From contig NZ_VNHS01000011.1 in assembly GCF_008124765.1 (NCBI RefSeq), positions 310,001 to 374,000 of the forward strand: 64,000 bases of DNA. Reading direction: 5' to 3'. Of this stretch, positions 24,831-34,201 are shown in pieces. The position numbers and the translations under genes were made by a program. The stretch's first letter is position 1. Every line of letters begins with the position of its first letter. This DNA comes from Paenibacillus methanolicus. Its GTDB lineage: Bacteria > Bacillota > Bacilli > Paenibacillales > Paenibacillaceae. The notes beneath the pieces are model-generated. The model made no database searches and was not told the origin of the DNA. It worked only from the letters and a program-made list of their open reading frames with translations.

Positions 24831-26114
24831 TCAACTTTCCACGCGGTTACGACCGTTTTTCTTAGCCGAATAGAGCGCCTTATCCGCCCTTGCGATAAGC
24901 GCTTCGCCGGATCCATCGTCTCCGATGCTCAACTGTGCCGCGCCGAAACTCATGGTCAGCCTATAGGGAGGCAGCGATTGTTCCATGACCGCCACCCGAA
25001 GCCGCTCCGCCTCTTCAGCGGCCGCTTGGCGATCGCAGCCGGGCAGCAAAATGCAGAACTCTTCTCCCCCGTAACGGAAGGCAAAGCGGCTGCCCGCTTC
25101 TCCGCCTTGAAGCACGCGAGCCGTATGGCGCAGCACGCGGTCGCCCTCCAAGTGACCGAATCGGTCGTTGAACTGCTTGAAGTGGTCGATATCGCATAAC
25201 AATAAGCTGAGCGGCATGCCGCTGGATTGCGCAGCCTCGGCCATCGCCGCCAGATGCACGTCCAGCTGCCGCCGGTTCGGTATGCCCGTTAGGCCGTCCA
25301 GCAAGGCAAGCTCCTCGATTTTGCCGAACTTCAGCTTCAATTCCATGCGCATGACGTCGATCCCCGCGATCAGTCGGTAGAGGTCGTCTTGTTCCCTGCG
25401 GGCCGGCAGCCGCTCGTCGAATTGTCGGTCGCCGAACCCGCGGACCACCTCGGATAACTGGTGAAGCACGGTCGTATCCCGGTGAAGCTTGCGCGCCAAC
25501 AGCGTAATCAACAGCACGATAATCGCCGCCGCGCCGATCCCGAACCCGAGCAGCTTGATCCCGATGCTGCGCTGCAGCTCGGTGAAGGCGATATCCTTCT
25601 CCTCCTGCAGCACGCTCGCCGCAAAATCGATTTTCCGCCGGAACTCGTTGAACAGCTGTCTGCCTTCCTCCAGCTGCGCCGTCGTCGCGCTGTGGCCCAG
25701 CCGCTTGGCCGAGATCTGTTCTTCCGCATAATCGTGCCAGTACAACCCTTGCTTGATCGCTTCCTGGATCGAGACCGAGGCTTTCAAATACGTATCGCCT
25801 TCCACGTCCATCACGGCGATCAGTCGGTAGAATTCCAACGTCCCCGTCTCGTACGGCTCGAGGAAGGTATCCTCGCCCGTCAGTTCGAACCCGCGCTGGC
25901 CGGTCTCCTGATCGATCAGGGAGGAGCGCAGCTTATCCAGATGTTGCGTGTAACGATGCAGCCCGCCTTGCACGCGGACGGATTCCTTGAAATCCTGGTT
26001 GATCCAGTACAAGCCCGTCGATACGAGCAATATGAGCAGCAATCCGCCCGTCAGCACCGCGATGTAGATGCTGCGGCCGAATCGGTGCCTCGGTATATAC
26101 AATCGGTTAAACAT
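24831..26114 (-). CDS. CHASE3-GGDEF diguanylate cyclase
   Basis: A 427-residue membrane-bound cyclic-di-GMP synthase. TM1 (about 15-37) and TM2 (about 180-202) flank an extracytoplasmic four-helix CHASE3 sensor with the typical LIDQETGQRGFELTGEDTFLEPY pattern. A linker resembling HAMP leads to a GGDEF domain (about 262-427) with GGEEF in the active loop, so catalysis is expected. The inhibitory RxxD site is absent (AGSR at that position). It is first of three cyclic-di-GMP enzymes on this strand in 5.3 kb. Confidence 0.9.
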   Translation of the reverse strand: MFNRLYIPRHRFGRSIYIAVLTGGLLLILLVSTGLYWINQDFKESVRVQGGLHRYTQHLDKLRSSLIDQETGQRGFELTGEDTFLEPYETGTLEFYRLIAVMDVEGDTYLKASVSIQEAIKQGLYWHDYAEEQISAKRLGHSATTAQLEEGRQLFNEFRRKIDFAASVLQEEKDIAFTELQRSIGIKLLGFGIGAAAIIVLLITLLARKLHRDTTVLHQLSEVVRGFGDRQFDERLPARREQDDLYRLIAGIDVMRMELKLKFGKIEELALLDGLTGIPNRRQLDVHLAAMAEAAQSSGMPLSLLLCDIDHFKQFNDRFGHLEGDRVLRHTARVLQGGEAGSRFAFRYGGEEFCILLPGCDRQAAAEEAERLRVAVMEQSLPPYRLTMSFGAAQLSIGDDGSGEALIARADKALYSAKKNGRNRVES

Positions 26115-26256
26115 CGGCTCCTCCCTTCCCGTTCGCTTCCATCGTCAATCGTTGGAGCACATCCCGTGTTTGAGGCTGCGCGTTTTCGCATTTAACCGAG
26201 GTTGAATACGTTTTCGACGCGCCGACCGGGTTTCCTCTTGTTCGCCCCCGTCGTCG

Positions 26257-28572
26257 TTACCGTTTCCGCACATACGCGCTGCCGAACTGATCCGCCGGCA
26301 GCGGCTTGCTGAAATAATAGCCTTGGATCCAGCCGCAGCCTCGCGCCTGCAGGAAACGGTACTGTTCCGCCGTCTCGACGCCTTCGGCGATGACCTCCAT
26401 CTTCAGGCTAGACGCCATGGCGAGGATCGCTTCGACGATCGTCGCCTGCTCTTCGTTCCCCCCGATGTCGCGAACGAACGTCTGGTCGATCTTCAGCTTG
26501 TCGACCTTGAATCGCTTCAGCACGCCGAGCGACGAATAACCGGTGCCGAAGTCGTCCATCGCGATTTGAATGCCCGCGTTCTTGATGGCCAGCAGCTTGA
26601 CAATGGCATCCCCCTCGTCCTGAATGGCAATGCTCTCGGTGATCTCCAGCACGAGCCGGTCCGGCGGCAGTCCGGTCTCCTCGACGATGCGCAGCACGCC
26701 CGCGGCGAAGTCCGCCTCCTGGAATTGACGCGACGAGACGTTAACCGAAATTTGAAACGCGTCCAGCCCCTCCCCGAACCACTGCAGCGCCTGCAGACAC
26801 GCGGTCCGGATGACCCATTCGCCGATCGGCACGATCAACCCCGTCTCTTCGGCGATGGGAATGAACGCGGCGGGCGAGATCATCGCGCCGCTTCTCGGCT
26901 GCCAGCGGATAAGCGCTTCGGCGCCTACGATTCGCTCCGTCTGCGCGCTCACTTGCGGCTGGTAATGCAACCGCAGCTCGTCCTGCTCGAGCGCTCTGCG
27001 CAGCGCCTGCTCCATCTCCAGCTTCCGCGTTACCGCCTCCGACAGCTCCTCTGTATAGAAGACCGCCTTCCCCCCGCCCTGACTCTTCGCCTTGTCCAAA
27101 GCCAAATCGACGTTGCGCATCAGATCGGACGCTGCCTCCCCAGGCTCCGCCACCGTGATGCCGAGGCTGGCCGTCATGAGGAATTCGACCCGCTCCGCCA
27201 GATGAAACGGCCTCGATAGGGAACGCTGCAGGCGCTGCGCCCATTCCTGCAGATCCAAGCGGTCGTACCGCCCTTCCAGCAAGATCGCGAACTCGTCGCC
27301 GCTCTGCCGCGCGACGACGCCCCGGTTGCCGACGACGGCGGACAGCCGCTCCGCCACCTGACAGATGATCCGGTCGCCTGCCGCATGCCCGTACGTATCG
27401 TTGGCGTATTTGAAGCGGTCGAGGTCGACGATGATGACCACCGTCCTCGCTTCCGCCTCCTGCTCCTCCCGTCTCGCCAACGTCTCCTCCACCCGCAGCT
27501 CGAAGTACCGCCGGTTCGGCAAGTTGGATAATGGATCGTGATTGGCCAAGTATTCGTAGCGCTCCAGCAGATGTCGTGATTGCTGGACCAAGGCTTCGTT
27601 TTCGCGTAGCACGACCATTTGGCGGATCACGATGATGGCGACCGTCAGAGCTCCGCCGATCATGACCCCGTTCCATTGCTCGATCTGGTCCAGCGCACAG
27701 CCGATCAAGACGACGATCGAGACCGCCGGCAGAAACGTTCGCGCCTGCGAGCGAGCCGGGGAATACAGCTCTTCGTCCATGACGGGGGGAGACTCTGGAC
27801 GTCCGCGGGGGAGCATCCCGGCCAGCGGGAACAACAACAAGCCGATGCCGAGGAGCGACGCGGTCCAGCTTTCGGAGAAGTTCCCTCCTCGGTGTGTCAG
27901 CAGCGCGTAGATGCCGTCTGCGATGCCGAACAGCAGGAGCGCGACGGCCAGGGCCAGCCATGCGCCCGTCGACAGGAAGGTGCGGTAGCCGAAGAACAGC
28001 GCTGCCAAGCCGGCGAGGGCCAAGAAGTCGTAGACGGGGTACAGCGCCGTAATCAAAAATTCGAAGACGGTTTTCGTTTCCCAAAATACCCATAACCCCG
28101 GAGAAACCACATAGACCCAGAACAACGTGCCGCCTACCATAATAACGGTCATCGTGTCGAGCAAATAACGTATGCCGCGATACTTGTTCCGATGCTTGCC
28201 GAATAAATAAACGAATGCCGCAACCAAGGTGAAACTTTGCAGATTCCAGAGAAAATCCGCGTAATTGGGGGAATGCACGACGCCATCCGCCTCCAAATAC
28301 AGCACACCCCATACGAGCTGAGCCCCTGTGCAAAACAAGCAGCTTAAGCCTAGCAGCTGCCAGAAACGGCGCGCCCCTCCTTCGTGCCCGGCAGCGATGC
28401 GGCGCAAAATTACCCATGCCGCCAGCGGCGGCATCAAAGGCAGCGCAACAGCCAGCGGCGCCGCCCGGTCCAGAATGGACGGCGTATTTATAAAGAGAAC
28501 ATGTAGTCCCGTATAGCCCGCAATAGCGAACAATAATAACAAGATCCGTCTATTCGTTTTGGATATCTTCAA
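26257..28572 (-). CDS. Multispan membrane GGDEF-EAL protein
   Basis: A 771-residue protein with about nine N-terminal membrane helices (residues 8-320), then GGDEF (about 335-500) and EAL (about 510-765). The GGDEF loop is SGDEF, a variant seen in active and inactive proteins; the inhibitory RxxD is absent. The EAL domain keeps its catalytic set: EALIRW, LEITESIAIQD, DDFGTGYSSLGVLKRFKVDKLKIDQTFV and VIAEGVET, so phosphodiesterase activity is likely. Net direction cannot be told. It lies 142 bp upstream of the CHASE3 cyclase gene on the same strand and may be cotranscribed. Confidence 0.9.
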   Translation of the reverse strand: MKISKTNRRILLLLFAIAGYTGLHVLFINTPSILDRAAPLAVALPLMPPLAAWVILRRIAAGHEGGARRFWQLLGLSCLFCTGAQLVWGVLYLEADGVVHSPNYADFLWNLQSFTLVAAFVYLFGKHRNKYRGIRYLLDTMTVIMVGGTLFWVYVVSPGLWVFWETKTVFEFLITALYPVYDFLALAGLAALFFGYRTFLSTGAWLALAVALLLFGIADGIYALLTHRGGNFSESWTASLLGIGLLLFPLAGMLPRGRPESPPVMDEELYSPARSQARTFLPAVSIVVLIGCALDQIEQWNGVMIGGALTVAIIVIRQMVVLRENEALVQQSRHLLERYEYLANHDPLSNLPNRRYFELRVEETLARREEQEAEARTVVIIVDLDRFKYANDTYGHAAGDRIICQVAERLSAVVGNRGVVARQSGDEFAILLEGRYDRLDLQEWAQRLQRSLSRPFHLAERVEFLMTASLGITVAEPGEAASDLMRNVDLALDKAKSQGGGKAVFYTEELSEAVTRKLEMEQALRRALEQDELRLHYQPQVSAQTERIVGAEALIRWQPRSGAMISPAAFIPIAEETGLIVPIGEWVIRTACLQALQWFGEGLDAFQISVNVSSRQFQEADFAAGVLRIVEETGLPPDRLVLEITESIAIQDEGDAIVKLLAIKNAGIQIAMDDFGTGYSSLGVLKRFKVDKLKIDQTFVRDIGGNEEQATIVEAILAMASSLKMEVIAEGVETAEQYRFLQARGCGWIQGYYFSKPLPADQFGSAYVRKR

Positions 28573-28714
28573 GCCTTCTGACCTCCAGCTCTCGCGCGCC
28601 TCTTGCGTCGTTCGTGTCCTTCGTCGTCCTCCCGCCTAAGCGGCGTTTGTCGTCTTCCCGGCAAGACGTTACAATAGGAGCATCCGTATTCACACCGGGA
28701 AGGGAGGAGCTTGC

Positions 28715-28927
28715 ATGCAGAACCAGAAGCTGCTGACCGATCAAGATTTCACCGAGGCGATGGACAAAGGGGCCCGCCTTCGCGTGTTCCAGGACGATCA
28801 TGTCATCGATTCCGGCGGCGTCATTATTCGATTCGATGCCGATACGGTCGTCATCCAATCCTCCGTCAGCGACGTTGCCTATCACTCGCGGCGCGGCTGC
28901 GAATTTTTCGCAATGAAAAAAAGATAG
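28715..28927 (+). CDS. Small hypothetical protein, 70 residues
   Basis: A soluble 70-residue product beginning MQNQKLLTDQDFTEAMDKG and ending MKKR. The middle (LRVFQDDHVIDSGGVIIRFDADTVVIQSS) suggests a small beta-rich fold. A good ribosome site GGGAGGAG lies 8 nt before ATG. It is the only plus-strand gene between two divergent/convergent cyclic-di-GMP genes. No family recognised. An 11-bp hairpin follows the stop. Confidence 0.7.
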   Translation: MQNQKLLTDQDFTEAMDKGARLRVFQDDHVIDSGGVIIRFDADTVVIQSSVSDVAYHSRRGCEFFAMKKR

Positions 28928-28939
28928 CCCCGCTTGAGA

Positions 28940-28968
28940 CGAACGCCCTTCCTCCCGAAGGGCGTTCG
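28940..28968. terminator. Hairpin between the small gene and a GGDEF gene
   Basis: CGAACGCCCTT/AAGGGCGTTCG, 11 bp with a 7-nt loop, between convergent genes; no T-tract on either side, so termination is uncertain. Confidence 0.5.
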
Positions 28969-28971
28969 CCG

Positions 28972-30087
28972 TTATCGCCCCGCCGCCGCGGACGCCGACG
29001 ACGCCTCGATCCGATTGCGACCGCCCCGCTTCGCCTCATATAACAGCGCATCCGCTTGCGCGAAGAAGGCGGCCTTCCCTACGCCGGGCCGAAGCGCCTG
29101 CAAACCGCCGCTGATCGTGGCCGTTCTCCCTTCCATCTCCGGATGGCGCAGACGGCCGATCGTAACGCGCATGTGCTCCATGAGCCGGAACGCCTCCTCC
29201 ATCGTTTTGCCGCTGAACAGAATCGCGAACTCCTCCCCGCCGTAACGCGCGACGAACTCCGACGCCGTCACCGATTCCGCGATCGCCCGGGCTACTCGCC
29301 GCAGGATGGCATCCCCCGCGTGATGGCCGTAGTTATCGTTAATGCGCTTAAAATGATCGATGTCCACGATCGCCAGCTGTACTTCGCCTTCCCCGCGGTT
29401 GCCCTGTGCCACCAAGCGGTCCAGCTCTTCTTGAAACGTGCGGTGATTGTAGAGACCGGTCAGCGAATCGGTTCGGGCCAACTTGTCGAGTTCTTGCTCG
29501 GTATCGATCGCCTTCCGAAGCGACCCCATGACCTCGACCTCCCGCTGCAGCACCGCATAATAAATGATGTACCCCGCGCACAACAGGGCGGTATACGCCA
29601 TCGATTCATATTGCAGCACCCGATCCCGGTACACTGGAAGAAACACGTACGCCAGCATGTAGCAGAACAAGCTGGCCACGAAGCTAAACATGAGCACGCC
29701 GAGCCGAAAGAAAATAAGCGATACCGCCATCGGCAGCAGCAGCGCCAGCTCCAGTCCGTGCACGTTCGGCATCGTGAGCGTAAGCGCCATCGTGATCCCG
29801 ATTCCGCACAGCACCAGCGCGTATATCGCCAGCGATCGCCGAATCACGAGAATGATCGCGTACGTGAGACCGATCACCGTCAGCTGCATAAGCGTCGGCC
29901 GCACGATGATTTTGACGAAAAACTGCATTTGCGTCCCATCATGGATCGTACGCGTGATCACCCAGGCCAGCACTTCTCCCGTCACCGACAGCATGACGAT
30001 GAACAGGTAGAAGAGCAGAATGCGCCGGGACCAATAGTTAAAATTCAGTAACGTCGGATCGTCCACCGCCTCGCTCTCCTTCCCCAT
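28972..30087 (-). CDS. Membrane GGDEF diguanylate cyclase
   Basis: A 371-residue protein with about six membrane helices in residues 20-190 (a MASE-like N-terminal sensor) followed by a coiled linker and a GGDEF domain (about 208-365). The active loop reads RYGGEEF and substrate residues NDNYGHHAGD are present, so it should be active. RxxD is replaced by TASE, so product inhibition through that site is not expected. Third cyclic-di-GMP gene of the group; it starts about 120 bp from the terminator of the next operon. Confidence 0.88.
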   Translation of the reverse strand: MGKESEAVDDPTLLNFNYWSRRILLFYLFIVMLSVTGEVLAWVITRTIHDGTQMQFFVKIIVRPTLMQLTVIGLTYAIILVIRRSLAIYALVLCGIGITMALTLTMPNVHGLELALLLPMAVSLIFFRLGVLMFSFVASLFCYMLAYVFLPVYRDRVLQYESMAYTALLCAGYIIYYAVLQREVEVMGSLRKAIDTEQELDKLARTDSLTGLYNHRTFQEELDRLVAQGNRGEGEVQLAIVDIDHFKRINDNYGHHAGDAILRRVARAIAESVTASEFVARYGGEEFAILFSGKTMEEAFRLMEHMRVTIGRLRHPEMEGRTATISGGLQALRPGVGKAAFFAQADALLYEAKRGGRNRIEASSASAAAGR

Positions 30088-30156
30088 GCCGCATCCCGGT
30101 AAGTTCTACTCCGTAGGATGTCACAATCTGGGCACGATCAAACGTTGTACGAAATA

Positions 30157-30193
30157 AGAAAAGCCGCGGACAGGATCGCCCGTCTGCGGCTTT
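30157..30193 (-). terminator. Terminator of the O-antigen-ligase-like gene
   Basis: AAAGCCGC/GCGGCTTT plus inner pairs, followed by TTCTTATTT on the minus strand. Confidence 0.75.
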
Positions 30194-30208
30194 GGCGCGT
30201 CGGCATGT

Positions 30209-31984
30209 TCAATCAGGAGGGGGACGCTTCGCGTTCAGCTCTTCCAGCCAATTAGTTCGAAAAGGATTGTCGCGAGCCAGTCGCTCCAGCTCCGCTAGCG
30301 CCTGCTCCCGGTTCCCCAGCTCCCAATCGATATCGCTGCGCAGCTTTCGGTACCAGATTTGATCCGGATTCACCGCCAGCGCCGCGTTAATCTCCGTACT
30401 GGCGACGCTCAAGTAAGCTCGATCGCGCCGGTCCATGTACCCCTCGTAATAAAGTCGGGCTTTACGCTCATGCGCGGCGTCATCGTAAATTCCCGCTGCC
30501 ATGCTCCGATCCAGATAGGCGACGGCATCGGCCAGACGTTCCTCGCCCGCGGCCCGGATTGCCCGCTCGTAATACAACTGCGACAGCATGGCAGTGCCGG
30601 CCAGCATAGCGATTATCGCGCAGCAGGCCGCTAGCGGAAATCTCCCCCATCCCAAACTCGCCTTAGTCGCAGGCCCCTTCTGTCGCTCGTCCTTTTTCAG
30701 CCGAAGTCCCAGAAAGACGAAGAGCGCGAATAGATAAGGAGAGGAGAACGTAAAGTCGAGCAGACTTTGCAGCCAGAGCGCGATGCAAGCGGCCAAGCGG
30801 GCAATCTCGAACGAACGCAACTCGTCCTCGCTTCGCTTAATGGCCCGAATTCCATTAACCGCGACGAGCATCGCGACCGCTAGGAACGCCCCGATCCCGA
30901 GGAGCCCCGCATCCAGCCAGGTTTGCAGCGCATGGTTGTGAAGATAAGCTACATAATAATCCGCGCTCTGGTACCGATATTGCCACTCGGCCCAAGCCCC
31001 TCCTCCATATCCTGTCAAGACGGAATCACGGATCATCGCCAGACCGTCCTCATAATAAACCAGCCGGGTACGCAGGTCGGTCAGGTTGGAGGAAAGCGAC
31101 GCCCATCTGAATAAGTGCCCGCTTGAGAGAGATATTACGGCGAAGACCAAAGCGAAGGCGCCGCCGACCGCGGCCGCTAATGTCAGTTTTCGACCCGTGA
31201 TGCGCGGCAGATACCAAATGAGCAATCCAACGAGTAGAACCGTTATCGCGAATACCCATACCGAATTCCCATAACTAACTGCCCCAGCGACGCCCATCAG
31301 CGATACGGTCGCATAGTTCATCCAAGCTGCCCGATCATGCTTTCGTGAGCCTAACAGGCTCACGAAAGCGCCAAGGACGCCAAGCGCGAATACCGTTCTG
31401 GATTGGGTGAGTCCGATGCCGAGCGCGAACAAGAATGCGGCCGGCAAATATATCCACTGCCTTCCCACCGCATACAACGGGAAGCCAAGAGCAGCACATG
31501 CGAACAGAAGTATGCCTAGGCCGTTCGCATAATCCAATAACCCCGCCAGTCGCCCCTCATAAAATAATCCCAGCGCAAGCCCGAGTATCGTCGTCAGCGA
31601 GGCGGACGCCAGTAAAATGCAAACGAGCTTCCGGTACGCCGAGGCGGAGAGGAAGCCCCCGAGCACAGCTATCGGCAACGGGATGAAGCTTTTCAACGCC
31701 TCATGCACGGCACGACCGGGCGTGACCGCATACAGGACGGCGATCCCATAACTAACCGCCAAGGCTACCAGCGCCCAGAACAGCGCTTGTTGGCGCAACT
31801 TGAACTGGCCGCTCACAGCCATAATCAGCAGTAGGATAGCCCCCGCAGCCGATGCCATCAAATATTCGCGTTCCAGCAGGAACCCGTGAAACAGCGCCCC
31901 TGAAACCAGGAACGCCGCAATCGCCCAGAACGCGACGCGTTCCGTCATGGCGGGCGAAGCCGCCGGTTTGCCTTTCGTCTCCAT
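30209..31984 (-). CDS. O-antigen ligase/polymerase-like membrane protein with C-terminal TPR-like region
   Basis: A 591-residue protein with 12 or so membrane helices and the large external loop of the Wzy/WaaL family, including GYGGGAWAEWQYRYQSADYYVAYLHNHALQTWLDAG, where the His after LHN is a family hallmark. It should polymerise or ligate a surface polysaccharide, possibly linked to the SLH protein or S-layer anchoring next door; that link is inference. Residues about 455-590 form helical TPR-like repeats (ALAVNPDQIWYRKLRSDIDWELGNREQALAELERLAR). I place the start at ATG 31984, 11 nt from AAAAGGA; ATG 31996 is closer but only 3 nt away. A perfect 14-bp hairpin lies inside it (31339-31369). 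Confidence 0.8.
   Translation of the reverse strand: METKGKPAASPAMTERVAFWAIAAFLVSGALFHGFLLEREYLMASAAGAILLLIMAVSGQFKLRQQALFWALVALAVSYGIAVLYAVTPGRAVHEALKSFIPLPIAVLGGFLSASAYRKLVCILLASASLTTILGLALGLFYEGRLAGLLDYANGLGILLFACAALGFPLYAVGRQWIYLPAAFLFALGIGLTQSRTVFALGVLGAFVSLLGSRKHDRAAWMNYATVSLMGVAGAVSYGNSVWVFAITVLLVGLLIWYLPRITGRKLTLAAAVGGAFALVFAVISLSSGHLFRWASLSSNLTDLRTRLVYYEDGLAMIRDSVLTGYGGGAWAEWQYRYQSADYYVAYLHNHALQTWLDAGLLGIGAFLAVAMLVAVNGIRAIKRSEDELRSFEIARLAACIALWLQSLLDFTFSSPYLFALFVFLGLRLKKDERQKGPATKASLGWGRFPLAACCAIIAMLAGTAMLSQLYYERAIRAAGEERLADAVAYLDRSMAAGIYDDAAHERKARLYYEGYMDRRDRAYLSVASTEINAALAVNPDQIWYRKLRSDIDWELGNREQALAELERLARDNPFRTNWLEELNAKRPPPD
31339..31369 (-). repeat. Perfect intragenic hairpin in the ligase-like gene
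   Basis: GCTTTCGTGAGCCT and AGGCTCACGAAAGC, 14 bp, with a 3-nt loop. It encodes FVSLLGSRKH in a cytosolic loop between helices. No T-tract follows. Confidence 0.8.
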
Positions 31985-32014
31985 GAAGTCATACATCCTT
32001 TTCCATTCGGACCT

Positions 32015-32048
32015 AAAAAACGAGAGACCCGCTTGCACGGGTCTCTCG
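32015..32048 (-). terminator. Terminator of the SLH surface-protein gene
   Basis: Perfect 11-bp stem CGAGAGACCCG/CGGGTCTCTCG and six Ts on the minus strand. Confidence 0.93.
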
Positions 32049-32072
32049 AGTGTACATCATTTACGAAGAACG

Positions 32073-34193
32073 CTACAGAAGATTCCACACCATCTGAACC
32101 GCCTCGGCTCGCGTAGCCAAGCCTTGCGGACGGAAGTTGCCCTGCGCGTCGCCTTGGACTAGGCCGGCTTGGCGCGCCTGAACAGCGGCCTCTTTGGCCC
32201 ATCCGCTAATTCGCTGCTGGTCCTTGAACGCCGCGTTACCCTGCTGCGCGGCGTTCTCCGCCCCGCTCAGCTTAAGCGCCTGGACCAACACAACGACCAT
32301 CTCTTCTCGCGTAATCGTGCTCAGCGGCCGCAAGCGCTTCGCTTGATCGCCCTTGATCAGACCGGCTTCATAGGCGGCGGCCGCCTCATCCGCGTACCAC
32401 GCCCTGGACGCCACGTCGCTGAACGGCGCCGCGCCATCCGCTTTGAGGTCAAGCGCCTTCACGACCATCGCGATGAACTCCGCGCGCGTCAGCTTCTTCT
32501 CCGGCGCGAACGCGGTATCGGTTACCCCTTGCACGACCTGACGGGCCGCCAGCTGCTGGATGACGCCGTACGCCCAGTGCTTAGCGGATACATCCGCGAA
32601 CGTCTTCTTCCAAGCCAGGACGCCGTAGGTGCTGAAGTGATGAACTTCGACAAGGAGCGCGTCACCGCTCGGGCGCCCTTTTATATATGCCGCCGTGCCG
32701 TCGTCCGCAATGTAATACACATTCGTTACATCCATATTAGCCCCGGGCTTTATCGGCAGCGTCAGCGTGATCGGTTCGTCGAAGTCCTTTAAGGTTGCCG
32801 TCTTGCCGTCCTTGCCGGTAATGGACAGGCTCAGATCGTATGCGGCGCCGGCGACAGAGAATCCGACTCCGCCTTTCGTCATGCGCCGCAATACCTCGCC
32901 CGCCGATAAGGACTTCACGTCAAGCGCGATAACGGCCCCCGTTTCCGCCCCGGCGGGAATTAACGCTTCTAGCTGCTTCAAGACGGCTGCAGGTATCGTG
33001 ACTTCGGCGTCCGCTATTCTCACGGCAACACCTTGTTCGATGCCGCTCTTCCGCGCCACGCCGGCTGGCAGCTTGACCCGCTCCGCATCGCCTGCGTCCA
33101 GCTTAAGTTGGCCTTCCTTAGGGGTCGGGAGCGTAGCATCCGTGAACTCGACGATTTTATGCGCCGGTATGTCGGTGCCGCCTGGCATCGGCGTTGTCGC
33201 GCCGCCGAAACCTCCGGCCCCGCCGCCGCTTCCGCCGCCTGCGCTTCCGCCAGACCCTCCGCCAATGCCACCGCCGGTTCCCCCGCCAGCGCCACCGCCT
33301 CCGGTTCCGCCGCCTCCGGTTCCGCCGCCTCCGCCGGCAACTGCGGTTACAACGACGGTTTGTTTCAGCTCTATCGCTTCATTGGGTCCTGTAGGAAGCA
33401 TGAATTTGACGGTGTAGTTACCGCCCGGAAGCGCATGCGGAATTTCATACGCCCGGTCCAAATTCTCCACGCCTTGCTCGAACACCGCGATCCCCTTCTC
33501 GTTCTCGACCCGAATCGTACCGAATACCCGCTCATAGCCGTAGAATGTCCCCTCGTAGGGATACGTAACTTGGGAAGCGGTCCTTAGACCCAACGTTTCT
33601 TCCGTCAGAACCGGGTAATCTCGCGCTACGAATGCAGCATGAAGACGCAAGTCGCCGCTCTTGACGTCGGGTTCTACTTTCAAGTAACCCCCTTCATTCT
33701 TCACCGCACGCTGACTCAGTCGTAACGATGATGCCGTGGGGTCGATTTGGCCTGTAAACGGAATCGTCGTCTGTCGCTTAATATCCATCTCCGCCGTCCG
33801 CCAAGCATAACGCCATGGCGATTCATTCTTATCGACTCTTGCCGTATCGAAAGCCAGCCGCTGCTTGCCCTCCGACACGCGTATCCGGTTCATCAGCTTT
33901 AAATCGACGTACATGGACACGACCTGGGATGACGAAGGATAGCGTTCGGAAGCAAAATCGCTGAATGCCTTGTCCCCCTGCAAACTCACGTAATAGCTTG
34001 GCTTGAGCGGGAAGTTGTATCTTCCTGATACCGCGTCGCGAACGCCTTCTTTGTAGATCGCAAGGCCCTCGGTTTGGTTGCGCGCCCTGCCCGCTACCAT
34101 CCATTCGAACCGCGGAATATTCAGAATGATTCCATTGCCCGGATACGTCGTAAACGTAAACGGATCGGAATAGCCTGCGGTTGGCATGATCAT
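32073..34193 (-). CDS. SLH-domain surface protein, C-terminal part of an apparently frameshifted gene
   Basis: A 706-residue frame with no signal peptide. Residues 1-285 are beta-rich surface-type sequence, followed by a Gly-rich linker (about 288-335, GGGTGGGG repeats), a domain about 345-525, and three SLH repeats (about 530-706: TFADVSAKHWAYGVIQQL, PFSDVASRAWYADEAAAAY, AFKDQQRISGWAKEAAVQARQAG) that bind pyruvylated cell-wall polymer. A protein anchored by SLH must be exported, yet the only signal peptide is on the frame that ends 8 bp upstream (34202-37114). The -1 frame stays open across the junction and reads DEFEKFGSRIKSEMIMPTAGYSD, so a one-base indel near 34215-34235 is the simplest explanation. 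ATG 34193 has no good ribosome site. Confidence 0.78.
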   Translation of the reverse strand: MIMPTAGYSDPFTFTTYPGNGIILNIPRFEWMVAGRARNQTEGLAIYKEGVRDAVSGRYNFPLKPSYYVSLQGDKAFSDFASERYPSSSQVVSMYVDLKLMNRIRVSEGKQRLAFDTARVDKNESPWRYAWRTAEMDIKRQTTIPFTGQIDPTASSLRLSQRAVKNEGGYLKVEPDVKSGDLRLHAAFVARDYPVLTEETLGLRTASQVTYPYEGTFYGYERVFGTIRVENEKGIAVFEQGVENLDRAYEIPHALPGGNYTVKFMLPTGPNEAIELKQTVVVTAVAGGGGGTGGGGTGGGGAGGGTGGGIGGGSGGSAGGGSGGGAGGFGGATTPMPGGTDIPAHKIVEFTDATLPTPKEGQLKLDAGDAERVKLPAGVARKSGIEQGVAVRIADAEVTIPAAVLKQLEALIPAGAETGAVIALDVKSLSAGEVLRRMTKGGVGFSVAGAAYDLSLSITGKDGKTATLKDFDEPITLTLPIKPGANMDVTNVYYIADDGTAAYIKGRPSGDALLVEVHHFSTYGVLAWKKTFADVSAKHWAYGVIQQLAARQVVQGVTDTAFAPEKKLTRAEFIAMVVKALDLKADGAAPFSDVASRAWYADEAAAAYEAGLIKGDQAKRLRPLSTITREEMVVVLVQALKLSGAENAAQQGNAAFKDQQRISGWAKEAAVQARQAGLVQGDAQGNFRPQGLATRAEAVQMVWNLL

Positions 34194-34201
34194 CTCGCTT
34201 T

